DNA of 64,000 nt from Shewanella sp. UCD-KL12 (lineage in GTDB: Bacteria > Pseudomonadota > Gammaproteobacteria > Enterobacterales > Shewanellaceae): positions 423 through 64,422 of the forward strand of contig NZ_MPHJ01000011.1 of assembly GCF_001957125.1 (NCBI RefSeq). Reading direction: 5' to 3'. Shown in pieces: positions 17,387-26,111 of the stretch. The stretch's first letter is position 1. The number at the start of each line of letters is the position of its first letter. The position numbers and the translations under genes were made by a program. Under the pieces are notes generated by a model. It saw nothing but the letters and a program-made list of their open reading frames with translations, did not search any database and was not told the origin of the DNA.

Positions 17387-18190
17387 ATGTTAATTAATAG
17401 TATGAACCGTTTATTTCGAACCTTTTTTATTTTCCTTCTCCTTTTGTCCACTCGGACCGGTTTTGCTGCCACCAACGAAATACAAACCAGTGTCAAAGAG
17501 AAGAGTGATAACTACGCAGTTCGACAGGCACTAAGTAAAAACCTGACTGGGCTTACCTCGATACAGAGCATTCAATACCACCCGCCTAGACAGACCAGTA
17601 GTGATTTAGACACCCTCTATTCACAAGCTCACGGTGCTCAAGCTGAACTTAGTAAGCTACTCACTCAAATCGCTCACTCTCATAAATTGACACCTTTACT
17701 GCCTGAGGTAAAAAGTTATCAACGCGCATCATATAAGGTAAATACTAAGTTAAATGGAGATGCTAGCCAACTGACCGATCTCGCAAGAGCAACTTTAGTT
17801 GCTGATAATATCCATGACCTAGTGACAGCATATGAAGCGCTAAATGAACAAAGCCAAATGGTTCAAGTTAAGAACCGGTTCGCCACACCTAAGGAGTCGG
17901 GCTATCGCGATATAAACATGCTCGTAAAACTACCAAAGTCAGGCATGATAGCTGAGGTACAACTGCATCTACATGAGATAGCAAAAATTAAAAGTGGTGC
18001 AGAGCACCAAGTTTATGAAGAGGTACAAACTATCGAAGGAATAGCATCAAGTGAAAACAGAATGCTAAACGATATTGAAAAAGCACAGATAACGCGTCTT
18101 CGCCAGATGTCTCATAAGCAATATCATAAAGCTTGGCTACAGTATAAACGTATCGATGCAGCAGACTTGATCACAGCATCAGTTGCCTAA
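17387..18190 (+). CDS. Exported RelA/SpoT-fold protein
   Basis: This is a 267-residue protein with an N-terminal signal-type sequence (FRTFFIFLLLLSTRTGFAA) and a domain that resembles the RelA/SpoT nucleotidyltransferase fold. Matching elements are YKVNTKLNGD (about 116-125, basic loop), LTDLARATLVAD (129-140), GYRDINMLV (172-180, cf. GYRSLH), AEVQLH (189-194, cf. VEIQIRT) and EHQVYEE (206-212). No hydrolase HD domain, TGS or ACT domain is present. Export is unusual for a (p)ppGpp-type enzyme, since nucleotide donors are cytoplasmic. The ATG at 17387 has GGAG 9 bases upstream; alternatives are 17357 and 17402. Activity and target are unknown. It lies just upstream of a SUKH-family gene. Confidence 0.65.
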   Translation: MLINSMNRLFRTFFIFLLLLSTRTGFAATNEIQTSVKEKSDNYAVRQALSKNLTGLTSIQSIQYHPPRQTSSDLDTLYSQAHGAQAELSKLLTQIAHSHKLTPLLPEVKSYQRASYKVNTKLNGDASQLTDLARATLVADNIHDLVTAYEALNEQSQMVQVKNRFATPKESGYRDINMLVKLPKSGMIAEVQLHLHEIAKIKSGAEHQVYEEVQTIEGIASSENRMLNDIEKAQITRLRQMSHKQYHKAWLQYKRIDAADLITASVA

Positions 18191-18256
18191 TTGCTAACAA
18201 TGCCAACTCATACAAGATATACTTGAGCCCATAAACAGATAACCAGCGAAGAGACA

Positions 18257-18658
18257 ATGCACGAAATCATAGAGAAACTTCAGGAACAAAGTGAAACGGT
18301 TCCTATCCCTTTAGAGCTCCCTACATTTGAACAAATTGTAGTGGTCGAAGAGGAGATTTTAATGCCTCTTCCTGCTGAGCTAAAGGAATACCTACTCTAT
18401 GCCAGCGATGTCATCTACGGTAGCTTAGAGCCCGTCACCGTCAGTGACCCTTACTCCCACACATACCTTGCTGAAGTCACCGCCTACGCTTGGTCAATAG
18501 GGATGTCACGTGAATACGTAGCCATATGCCAACAGGGCAATAGCTTTTACTGTATCGATCAAGAAGGTCAGGTCATGCTGTGGAGCGAAGACGAGCTAGA
18601 AAGTGAAACTTGGGAAACATTCTGGCAATGGGCTGAAGAGGTCTGGTTGCAAAGTTAA
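18257..18658 (+). CDS. SMI1/KNR4 (SUKH) family protein
   Basis: This is a 133-residue acidic cytoplasmic protein with the SUKH-type core PLPAELKEYLLYASD near residues 38-52 and a tryptophan-rich C-terminus (ETWETFWQWAEEVW). SUKH proteins are frequent immunity proteins of polymorphic toxin systems, but solitary housekeeping members exist. It starts 66 bases after the RelA/SpoT-fold gene on the same strand, with GAAGAGA as ribosome site. I see no terminator between the two genes, so cotranscription is possible. Function here is not established. Confidence 0.75.
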   Translation: MHEIIEKLQEQSETVPIPLELPTFEQIVVVEEEILMPLPAELKEYLLYASDVIYGSLEPVTVSDPYSHTYLAEVTAYAWSIGMSREYVAICQQGNSFYCIDQEGQVMLWSEDELESETWETFWQWAEEVWLQS

Positions 18659-18793
18659 GCCTCTGATTCTATATTCTAGCAGTTTATCTATTCGTTCAAG
18701 TATCTCTATGTACATAGCTTTACAATAGCTAACAGCTGTACCTTGCCAAAAGTGCAGATGTAGCTGTGTAGACACTAAAATTTTGGAAGTACC

Positions 18794-19294
18794 ATGTCAA
18801 AAAATATCGCCCTGAATGCCACCGAAATAAAGTTTTTGCGCCTATCTCTCGGTATTACTGCAGCGCAAGTTGCAGATTTAAGTAAATCGACTGAAGCTGA
18901 TGTCCTAGCCTGGGAAGCTGGTGAAACACCTGTTTCAGGTCTAGCAGAAAAAAAGCTGTTAGAGATAGATGAGATCATTGAGATGCAGGTGCTCAACACT
19001 TGCGATGGTATCGAAGAGCTATTTAAGAAAGAGCCTAAACGTCAGCTTAGCTTCGTGGTTTACCCTAATCAAGCAAGCTACGCACAATACAACCCTGAGT
19101 TCCTAGGCTCACTACCGCTAACAGAGCTTTATAATATGGCCGCTTGGCGTATTAAAAAAGAGTGTAAGCTAGTGCTTGAAGTCGATGTGACTCTGGTGCC
19201 TCTCGATGTTGAAGCCTACAAGGCTTATCGTGAAAAAGAGGGCTTAAAAGAGAGCCGTGAAATACGGGCTAAATGGGCAGCTACACAAATCTAG
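18794..19294 (+). CDS. DUF4447-type protein with HTH-like N-terminus
   Basis: This is a 166-residue cytoplasmic protein. The first 60 residues (FLRLSLGITAAQVADLSKSTEADVLAWEAG) look like an XRE-type helix-turn-helix, and the rest is an alpha/beta region ending in a charged helix. I recognise it as the DUF4447 family common in Shewanella, without a known function. GGAAG lies 6 bases before the ATG. It is a single gene with its own terminator. DNA binding is possible from the N-terminus but unproven. Confidence 0.7.
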   Translation: MSKNIALNATEIKFLRLSLGITAAQVADLSKSTEADVLAWEAGETPVSGLAEKKLLEIDEIIEMQVLNTCDGIEELFKKEPKRQLSFVVYPNQASYAQYNPEFLGSLPLTELYNMAAWRIKKECKLVLEVDVTLVPLDVEAYKAYREKEGLKESREIRAKWAATQI

Positions 19295-19320
19295 TTTCGA
19301 GTTTCGTAAACATAAATGAG

Positions 19321-19350
19321 AAAAAGCATCTAAATAGATGCTTTTTCTTT
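19321..19350 (+). terminator. Intrinsic terminator
   Basis: A 12-bp stem AAAAAGCATCTA/TAGATGCTTTTT (19321-19332 with 19335-19346) followed by T-rich sequence, after the DUF4447-type gene. The A-rich left arm lets it work for the facing GST gene only if reads pass the stop at 19407. Confidence 0.85.
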
Positions 19351-19406
19351 TAAAGGCTAGTCAAAGTTGCCAGCTAATACTTTGCAATAACAAGCTAAAA
19401 GCGAGG

Positions 19407-20030
19407 TTATGCAGCTCCAGCCATCTCTTTCTCAAGCGCCTTCGCCATTGCCGGACGCGCTGTCACCCTGTCCCTATAGCTGGCAAGCTTTGGCGGGATA
19501 TCTTGTTCAAATCGTGTCGCCCAAAGTAGAGTATGAGCGAGCAAAATATCCGCAGCACTTAACTCATCGCCAAGTAAAAAGTCACTGTCCGGTAACCAGT
19601 TTTCAGCTAAGTTAGCCGCCTTATCAAACTCCCATTTGGCGACAGCAAACATGCTCTCTTGACGTATCTCTTCTGGCAAAGCGAATTTGTGTTTACCTAT
19701 GGTCCATAATGGCTGTTCAAGCTCACAAATGATGAAGCTCACCCATTTATGATGTAAGGCTGATGCATCACTTCCCTGTTCAGGTAATAGCTTACGATCT
19801 CCGTACTTCTCTGCTAAAAAAAGAACAATCGCTGCTGATTCTGTGATAACCAACTCATCATCGATTAACGCAGGAACTTTACCACAAGGGTTCACAGCCA
19901 AAAAATCTGGATTGCGGCTATCTCCCTTGGCAAAGTTAATAAATTGATATTGCCAATCTAAACCTAGCTCCTCTAATGTCCACGATACACGTAATGAACG
20001 GCTGCGAGGCACACCATATAACTTGATCAT
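19407..20030 (-). CDS. Glutathione S-transferase family protein
   Basis: This is a 207-residue cytoplasmic GST. The N-terminal thioredoxin-like domain has SRSLRVSWTLEELGL and the glutathione-binding GKVPALIDDELVITESAAIVLFLAEKYG (V-P plus E-S-A motif). The all-helical C-terminal domain includes LLGDELSAADILLAHTL. The start at 20030 has GGGAG 5 bases upstream; the ATG at 20069 adds an atypical leader. The class and substrate cannot be told from sequence. It is a monocistronic gene. Confidence 0.88.
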   Translation of the reverse strand: MIKLYGVPRSRSLRVSWTLEELGLDWQYQFINFAKGDSRNPDFLAVNPCGKVPALIDDELVITESAAIVLFLAEKYGDRKLLPEQGSDASALHHKWVSFIICELEQPLWTIGKHKFALPEEIRQESMFAVAKWEFDKAANLAENWLPDSDFLLGDELSAADILLAHTLLWATRFEQDIPPKLASYRDRVTARPAMAKALEKEMAGAA

Positions 20031-20149
20031 CTTTACTCCCTCAAAGTTAAACAAAAATACTGGCTCCATTAAAGCAAAAAAAGTTTAATTATGAAATCCT
20101 GAAGCAGAACAACTACACTATTACTAGGTCAATTCATGAAAGCTGTTTT

Positions 20150-20524
20150 ATGTCTAAAGCAACCCTCCTACTGATTGAAGATGATGAGTTTATGGTCAAG
20201 CAGATTAGCAAACTTGCTGAGTCGAGCGGCTTTGAACATATAGTGCATTTTGATAGCTTGCCTGACGATCAAGCCTACTTAGATGCAGATCTTATCGTCG
20301 CTGATATCCAACTGCCCAATATGGTCGGCATAGCCCATATAGATAAACTGATCACTTTAGAGGGGCATAAGCCTGTGATCATTATGTCTGGCTTAGACCA
20401 GATGACTCTCTCCTCAACGCTCACCATTCTTAAAATGAAAAAGGTTAATATTGTTGCCGCACTGACTAAACCATTCAACAGAAAAGAGTTTAAAGATATT
20501 TTACTCGCAAACCTTCCTCATTAG
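20150..20524 (+). CDS. Single-domain response regulator
   Basis: This is a 124-residue stand-alone receiver domain. The acidic pocket is E10/D11/D12, the phospho-acceptor is D52 in VADIQLP, and the conserved S80 and K107 (in TKPF) are present, so phosphorylation should work. No output domain follows. Such proteins act by protein contact, as CheY does. No histidine kinase lies nearby, so its partner is elsewhere. It is divergent from the GST gene. Confidence 0.88.
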   Translation: MSKATLLLIEDDEFMVKQISKLAESSGFEHIVHFDSLPDDQAYLDADLIVADIQLPNMVGIAHIDKLITLEGHKPVIIMSGLDQMTLSSTLTILKMKKVNIVAALTKPFNRKEFKDILLANLPH

Positions 20525-20681
20525 ATTTCCTCCCCCCACTAGCAAAGATGACAAGCTAGGTATTCATAATCCATTGCTAATTAACTTTTTCAATTAGCAA
20601 AAAATACTTTTAATAATCAGGCTATGCGTGTCAACATGCATCGATACGAATATTAAGTTGTTATGGAGCAGACAAACTAAG

Positions 20682-22001
20682 ATGAATCTAATGGATAAGC
20701 CACAAACAGAGTCTCAAGTTAAGTATCAACAAAATTCTCCTTTAAACTCCTCTATTAATACTGGGACTCTTTTATCTCGGTCTCGCTACCTTTTAAGTGC
20801 GGTAGGACCAGGATTATTGATGGCGGCAGCAGCAATTGGCGCCTCTCACCTTGTCGCTTCAACTCGTGCAGGTGCTGAATTTGGTTGGCAATTGGCTTGG
20901 CTTATTCTAGCGGTTAACTTACTTAAATATCCCTTCTTTGCTGCGGGGGCGCGTTATACCGCTTCAACTGGGGAAAGCTTACTTCATGGCTATCAAAAGC
21001 AAGGAAAGGGCTACCTTTTACTTTTTACTTGCCTAAACACTATAGCAGCCATAGCCAGTACTGCGGGCGTTGCTATGTTGACTGCCGCTATGTTAACGCT
21101 TTTCATCCCTCTCTCTATAGATGTGCTTGCACTGATTGTTTTGCTATCTAGTCTTGCGGTGCTTATCTTAGGCCATTATGCGCTACTCGATAAGCTAACT
21201 AAGGTGATCATGCTATGCCTAACTCTATCTACCTTAGCGGCTGTAGCTTTAGCCTTTAATGCTTCACCGGTAGTACAGCCGGGCTTTATTTCTCAATCTC
21301 CTTGGCAGTGGGGCTATATCGGTTTTCTCGTGGCTATGATGGGGTGGATGCCTGCTCCGATTGAAGTCAGTGCCTGGAACTCGATTTGGCTACTCGAAAA
21401 AAGCAAAACACAACAAATATCTAAACAGCAGGCGATATTTGATTTCAACTTTGGTTATCTGACAACCGCAATACTCGCGGTCATATTTCTAGCGCTCGGT
21501 GCTTTAGTTATGCATGGAAGCGGCGAGCACTTTTCAGCCTCAGGGGCAACATTCGCTAGTCAATTGATCGACCTTTACAGCCAAGTGCTGGGAGATAGCA
21601 GCCGTTACTTGATAGGCGCGGTGGCGTTACTGTGTATCTTTAGTACCACTGTAACCGTTATCGACGGCTATAGTCGCACGCTTAACTTGGGCTGGCATTT
21701 AATCACTCAAAAAAACGCAACTGAAAAAGGATTAACGTTTGTCATGTTAATCGTGAGTGCGCTTGGTCTAGCCATTGTATTGTTTTTTAAAGGGGCGCTG
21801 CTGCCCTTGCTTGAGTTTGTAATGATACTCGCCTTTATGACCACTGTAATTTTCGCTTGGTTAAACTATAAGTTAATGACAAGTGAAGCATTGGCGGAAT
21901 CTGATCGTTACGGCTGGAAAATGAAGCTGCTGTCAATGCTAGGTATGACATACCTCATCGGCTTTGCTTTGCTATTTATCTACTGGATGATGACAAAATA
22001 G
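20682..22001 (+). CDS. Divergent NRAMP-family transporter
   Basis: This is a membrane protein of about 439 residues with roughly 11 hydrophobic segments. The start of TM1, SAVGPGLLMAAAAIGASHL, aligns with the NRAMP motif GPG...DPGN, but the metal-binding DPGN is replaced by IGAS. In the TM6 region the usual MPH motif reads WMPAPIE. The fold is therefore NRAMP-like but the canonical Mn/Fe site is missing, so substrate is open. The ATG at 20682 is chosen over 20628 and 20691 without a clear ribosome site. The next gene starts about 11 bases after its stop, suggesting cotranscription. Confidence 0.8.
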   Translation: MNLMDKPQTESQVKYQQNSPLNSSINTGTLLSRSRYLLSAVGPGLLMAAAAIGASHLVASTRAGAEFGWQLAWLILAVNLLKYPFFAAGARYTASTGESLLHGYQKQGKGYLLLFTCLNTIAAIASTAGVAMLTAAMLTLFIPLSIDVLALIVLLSSLAVLILGHYALLDKLTKVIMLCLTLSTLAAVALAFNASPVVQPGFISQSPWQWGYIGFLVAMMGWMPAPIEVSAWNSIWLLEKSKTQQISKQQAIFDFNFGYLTTAILAVIFLALGALVMHGSGEHFSASGATFASQLIDLYSQVLGDSSRYLIGAVALLCIFSTTVTVIDGYSRTLNLGWHLITQKNATEKGLTFVMLIVSALGLAIVLFFKGALLPLLEFVMILAFMTTVIFAWLNYKLMTSEALAESDRYGWKMKLLSMLGMTYLIGFALLFIYWMMTK

Positions 22002-22012
22002 GGATGTACTCA

Positions 22013-23437
22013 ATGAGATTAGTAAGAGAAATGAATGTACGCCTGTCAGTTATTCAATGCAGCACTTCAGCTTACATAAGGTTTTTACTGGCCTTATCAC
22101 TTATCGTACTGCTCAATATCCTAATGGTAAAACCAGTATTTGCCGATTTCCCTCCACTTAATAATCAGCAAGAAGCCTTAAAGTCACAGGGGGGGATTGC
22201 CCCAAAAAGCTTAGGCGCTGAGATTAAAGATACGATAGATAACTCGCTACAGCCCTTTAGCGGCAGTGTTCTCTTGCTACAAAATAACGAACCTTTGCTG
22301 AAAATGAATAAAGGACGAGGGATCAACCAAAGATCAAGCTTCATCATAGCCTCACTCTCAAAACAGATCACGGCCACACTCGTCTTGCGAGCTATAGATT
22401 CAGGGAACCTTGACCTAAATACCTCAATCAATAGTTACCTGTTTGATGGACCGTATACTGAAACAGAACTCGCCGATGTAGAGCAAGCCATTGAAGGTGG
22501 AAGCTCAGAAGAATTTGATGCAAAATTTGAAGTAGCACCAACCACTGAAGAAGTGACTAAATTATCAGAAGCGCCTTCTACCAAGCTAAATCGTTCAAAT
22601 GACTGTGCAACAATTGACTGTACAACAACCGAAACTGACCAAACAGAAGTAAGCCCTTCAATAATTTATGGCATAGATACAGAAGCGCAGAGTGAAAGCC
22701 TATTTAATCCGCATCGCTACAATCAAAAAATAACTATTCATCAACTACTTAGTCACACATCAGGAGTTAGTAAACTCGGGACCCCTAATCATTTTACTCC
22801 CGGTAACCAATTTAAATACTCTAACCTAGGCTACTCGCTACTTGCAGAAATACTCGAAAAAGCCTACCAACAACCCTTTTCTGAACAGATCACACGCTTC
22901 GCCATGGAAAATGGGATCAGTGGACTTTATGCAGAAGTGGGCACTGTAGATAATATTCGTCAGCGCGCTCCATCCCTTGCGATTGGCCTCAATGAAGTGG
23001 GCAATACCCTGACACCATCAAACCTAGAAAACACAGCAGATTTACTCCCTGCTGGCGGGCTAATATCTACCGCTAAAGCGTTCTCAACCTTTCAGCAGAA
23101 ACTGCATTCGGGCAAATTAATGACCCCCAAAAGTTATAATTTGATGACAAGCTCATACAGTGAGATCTCGTTCCTTTGGCCTGATATGAGTTACGGTTAT
23201 GGCCTGAGAATAAATCGAGAAGATGGAATAACAGAGTACAGCCACACTGGTTACATTGCTGGTTACATGTCTATGTCACTGCACTATCCAGAATTCAATT
23301 TAGACCTAATCATACTGGAAAATATCTCCCTAAATCTTAATGACTTAGATAGAGTATTTGAGCTACATAACAAGGTACGTACGTTGATCAGACAATCTCT
23401 TATTGCCAAACAAGGCCATGAGAGTAACGAGATTTAG
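22013..23437 (+). CDS. Exported serine hydrolase, beta-lactamase/PBP4* class
   Basis: This is a 474-residue protein with an N-terminal membrane/signal segment (FLLALSLIVLLNILMV) and a class C beta-lactamase-like domain. The catalytic SxxK is SLSK, the second motif is YSN in FKYSNLGY, and the third is HTG in EYSHTGY. Between motif 1 and the HQLLSHTSG stretch there is an acidic, threonine-rich insert of about 80 residues (near codons 150-235). Family members include esterases and D-aminopeptidases, so lactamase activity should not be assumed. The ATG at 22013 has AGGGA 8 bases upstream. It follows the NRAMP-like gene closely. Confidence 0.83.
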   Translation: MRLVREMNVRLSVIQCSTSAYIRFLLALSLIVLLNILMVKPVFADFPPLNNQQEALKSQGGIAPKSLGAEIKDTIDNSLQPFSGSVLLLQNNEPLLKMNKGRGINQRSSFIIASLSKQITATLVLRAIDSGNLDLNTSINSYLFDGPYTETELADVEQAIEGGSSEEFDAKFEVAPTTEEVTKLSEAPSTKLNRSNDCATIDCTTTETDQTEVSPSIIYGIDTEAQSESLFNPHRYNQKITIHQLLSHTSGVSKLGTPNHFTPGNQFKYSNLGYSLLAEILEKAYQQPFSEQITRFAMENGISGLYAEVGTVDNIRQRAPSLAIGLNEVGNTLTPSNLENTADLLPAGGLISTAKAFSTFQQKLHSGKLMTPKSYNLMTSSYSEISFLWPDMSYGYGLRINREDGITEYSHTGYIAGYMSMSLHYPEFNLDLIILENISLNLNDLDRVFELHNKVRTLIRQSLIAKQGHESNEI

Positions 23438-23551
23438 ATAAATAAACGACTTAGACAATATAAATTAATTCAGGCAAAAGCTTAAACTCGGTTATAATAG
23501 CAAACACAAGATCCCGCAGATGCGGAATCAACCAGAGAATAATAGATAGCT

Positions 23552-24016
23552 ATGATAAACAACGATATTTTACGCCGTATACGTTTCGTGTTTGATTACC
23601 AAAATGCCAAGATGATTAAAATCTTTGCTAAGGTAAAACATGAGGTCTCTCAAGAGCAACTTATCAACCTGCTAAAGAAAGAAGCAGAAGAAGGTTACCA
23701 ACCTTGTAACGATAAGACCATGTGTCTGTTCTTAGATGGCTTGATTATCGAAAATCGTGGCCTTAAAGAGGGCGCAGAGATCCCAGAGCCTGTAGCACAG
23801 ATCAATAACAACCTTATCTTCAAAAAGCTAAGGGTTGCTTTAGAGATGCGTGAAGATGACATTATCAGCACATTAGCTTTAGCTGACTTTAGTATGTCTA
23901 AATCTGAGCTTGGCGCGCTGTTTAGAAAACCAGGTCATAAACACTTTAAAGAGTGTGGCGATCAGGTGCTGAGAAACTTCCTTGCCGGCCTTTCTATTAA
24001 GCACCGCGGTAAATAG
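23552..24016 (+). CDS. DUF1456 (YehS-family) protein
   Basis: This is a 154-residue cytoplasmic protein made of two similar halves of about 70 residues. Each has an (L/I)R(F/V)(V/A) plus MxK/ED start and a repeated CNDKTMCLFLDGLI / CGDQVLRNFLAGLS ending. This duplicated pattern is that of DUF1456, known from E. coli YehS, whose function is unknown. A -10-like TATAAT occurs near 23492. It is followed by a terminator. Confidence 0.85.
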   Translation: MINNDILRRIRFVFDYQNAKMIKIFAKVKHEVSQEQLINLLKKEAEEGYQPCNDKTMCLFLDGLIIENRGLKEGAEIPEPVAQINNNLIFKKLRVALEMREDDIISTLALADFSMSKSELGALFRKPGHKHFKECGDQVLRNFLAGLSIKHRGK

Positions 24017-24046
24017 CAGCTTGATTTAATCAAAAAGCACAATATA

Positions 24047-24079
24047 AAAAAGCACAGCTCAGGCTGTGCTTTTTGTTTT
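24047..24079 (+). terminator. Intrinsic terminator after DUF1456 gene
   Basis: A 12-bp perfect stem AAAAAGCACAGC/GCTGTGCTTTTT (24047-24058 with 24063-24074), loop TCAG, then T-rich sequence. Confidence 0.9.
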
Positions 24080-24217
24080 AAACGCTTCCACATTGCGAAA
24101 TAAAAAAAAGACCTAAAAAAGAGCTAAAAAAAGGGTTCAAAACAGAACAAAGATCACATTTCATGATAATCTTCTTTTACTGCAGTATCCATAACTACAA
24201 CTATCAAAAGGTTACCA

Positions 24218-25906
24218 ATGGACGATCATAAACGCCCCCTCTACCTCCCCTTCGCTGGGCCCGCTATTCTCGAAGCCCCTTTGATTAACAAGGGCAGTGC
24301 ATTCACCGATGAAGAACGAGTCTTTTTTAACCTGGAAGGTCTTCTTCCTCACGTTATCGAAACCATCGAAGAGCAGGCGTCCCGTGCTTATGATCAGTAC
24401 ACCAATTTTACCAATGATTTAGATAGACATATCTACCTGAGAAACATACAAGATACTAACGAAACGCTCTACTATCGCTTGGTTCAAAATCATATTACCG
24501 AAATGATGCCTATTATCTATACCCCAACTGTGGGTATGGCTTGTGAACGTTTCTCTAAGAACTATCGCCGTAACCGCGGCCTATTTATCTCGTACCCGAA
24601 TAAAGACCGCATCGATGACATTCTAAATAACTCGACGCGTCAGAAAGTAAAAATTATCGTGGTTACTGATGGTGAGCGTATTCTAGGGCTTGGCGATCAA
24701 GGTATTGGTGGCATGGGAATACCAATTGGTAAGTTGTCTCTTTACACCAGTTGTGGTGGGATCAGCCCTGCATATACTTTGCCTATTACCTTAGACGTGG
24801 GCACAGATAACCCACACTTACTCGAAGATCCTATGTACATGGGCTGGCGCCATCAGCGTATTGGCGGTGAAGAGTACACTGAGTTTGTCGAAGCATTTAT
24901 GCAAGCTGTCAGCCGCCGTTGGCCTGATGCCTTGATCCAATTCGAAGATTTCGCTCAGAAAAATGCCATGCCATTACTTGAGCGCTACAAAGATCAGTAC
25001 TGCTGTTTCAACGATGACATCCAAGGTACAGCTGCCGTAACCGTTGGTTCACTGCTTGCTGCATGTAAAGCTGCAAAGAGTAAATTAAGTGAACAACGCG
25101 TTGCCTTTTTAGGTGCAGGTTCTGCGGGCTGTGGTATTGCCGAAGCCATCATTGCACAAATGGTGTCTGAAGGTATTGATGAAACCCAAGCTCGTAGCCA
25201 AGTATTTATGGTTGACCGCTGGGGACTGCTACAAGACAACATGCCTAACCTGCTAAACTTCCAGCAAAAACTAGCTCAAAAATCAGAGACGATTGAAAGC
25301 TGGAATACCGAGAATGGCAATGTTAGCTTGTTAGATGTCATGAATAACGGTAAACCAACCGTACTTATCGGTGTATCAGGTGCGCCAGGATTATTTAGCG
25401 AAGAGATCATCAAAGCGATGCATGCAAACTGTGCTCGCCCTATCGTCTTCCCACTATCTAACCCAACAAGCCGCGTTGAAGCCACGCCAAAAGATGTGCT
25501 TCATTGGACTAACGGCCAAGCACTCGTCGCAACTGGTAGCCCGTTCGAACCAGTCGTTATTGATGGTGAGGGTTTTGAGATTGCTCAGTGCAATAACAGC
25601 TACATCTTCCCAGGCATTGGCCTAGGAGTGTTAGCCGTTGGTGCCAAGCGAGTCAGCGATGAGATGCTCATGGCATCGAGCCGAGCGCTTGCAGAATGCT
25701 CACCACTGGCTATTGATGGAGAGGGGCCATTACTCCCTCCTCTTGAAGAGATTCAGCGTGTCAGTAAGCATATTGCTTTTGCTGTCGGCAAAGTAGCCGT
25801 TGAACAAGGGCACGCCCTTCCTTGTACCGATGAACTGCTAGCACAGTCAATAGAAGCAAACTTCTGGACTGCAGAGTATCGACGTTACAAACGAACTTCA
25901 TTCTAA
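24218..25906 (+). CDS. maeA: NAD-dependent malic enzyme
   Basis: This 562-residue cytoplasmic enzyme decarboxylates malate to pyruvate with reduction of NAD. Its length and order of motifs match E. coli MaeA (SfcA): YTPTVG, the catalytic region GLGDQGIGGMGIPIGK, the metal-binding EDFAQKNA and FNDDIQGTAA, and the dinucleotide site FLGAGSAGCGIAEAI. AAAGG precedes the ATG. It stands alone between terminators. NAD preference is inferred from similarity to MaeA rather than MaeB, which carries an extra phosphotransacetylase-like domain that is absent here. Confidence 0.95.
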   Translation: MDDHKRPLYLPFAGPAILEAPLINKGSAFTDEERVFFNLEGLLPHVIETIEEQASRAYDQYTNFTNDLDRHIYLRNIQDTNETLYYRLVQNHITEMMPIIYTPTVGMACERFSKNYRRNRGLFISYPNKDRIDDILNNSTRQKVKIIVVTDGERILGLGDQGIGGMGIPIGKLSLYTSCGGISPAYTLPITLDVGTDNPHLLEDPMYMGWRHQRIGGEEYTEFVEAFMQAVSRRWPDALIQFEDFAQKNAMPLLERYKDQYCCFNDDIQGTAAVTVGSLLAACKAAKSKLSEQRVAFLGAGSAGCGIAEAIIAQMVSEGIDETQARSQVFMVDRWGLLQDNMPNLLNFQQKLAQKSETIESWNTENGNVSLLDVMNNGKPTVLIGVSGAPGLFSEEIIKAMHANCARPIVFPLSNPTSRVEATPKDVLHWTNGQALVATGSPFEPVVIDGEGFEIAQCNNSYIFPGIGLGVLAVGAKRVSDEMLMASSRALAECSPLAIDGEGPLLPPLEEIQRVSKHIAFAVGKVAVEQGHALPCTDELLAQSIEANFWTAEYRRYKRTSF

Positions 25907-25943
25907 CTCTTAACTAAGAGTTAGGTCAGAAAGTTGGTTTAAA

Positions 25944-25985
25944 CTTCGAGCTTCGAGCTTCGAGCTTCGAGCTTCGAGCTTCGAA
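25944..25985. repeat. Heptanucleotide tandem repeat CTTCGAG x5-6
   Basis: Five exact copies of CTTCGAG (25944-25978) and a sixth with one change (CTTCGAA). It lies 38 bases after the maeA stop and just before that gene's terminator. The unit contains TCGA and joins form AGCT, both self-complementary tetramers. Slippage could change copy number. Confidence 0.95.
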
Positions 25986-25993
25986 AACAGATT

Positions 25994-26024
25994 AAAGCTA
26001 CCAAGTAACCTTGGTAGCTTTTTT
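25994..26024 (+). terminator. Intrinsic terminator after maeA
   Basis: A 12-bp perfect stem AAAGCTACCAAG/CTTGGTAGCTTT (25994-26005 with 26010-26021), loop TAAC, followed by T-run. Confidence 0.9.
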
Positions 26025-26111
26025 ATTACCTACGAATGACAGTTTTTGCTATCTTCTGGTTTGCTTCTTGTTGATTTAGTACTCGGAAGTATGTTTGAAG
26101 ATTATACTTCC

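Noticed and set aside
24150..24163. CRP/FNR-type site upstream of maeA (AGATCACATTT)
   Set aside because: Only one half-site matches; the left half is not recognisable.
25944..25985. CTTCGAG array as a CRISPR
   Set aside because: Units are 7 bases with no spacers and no cas genes; it is a simple tandem repeat.
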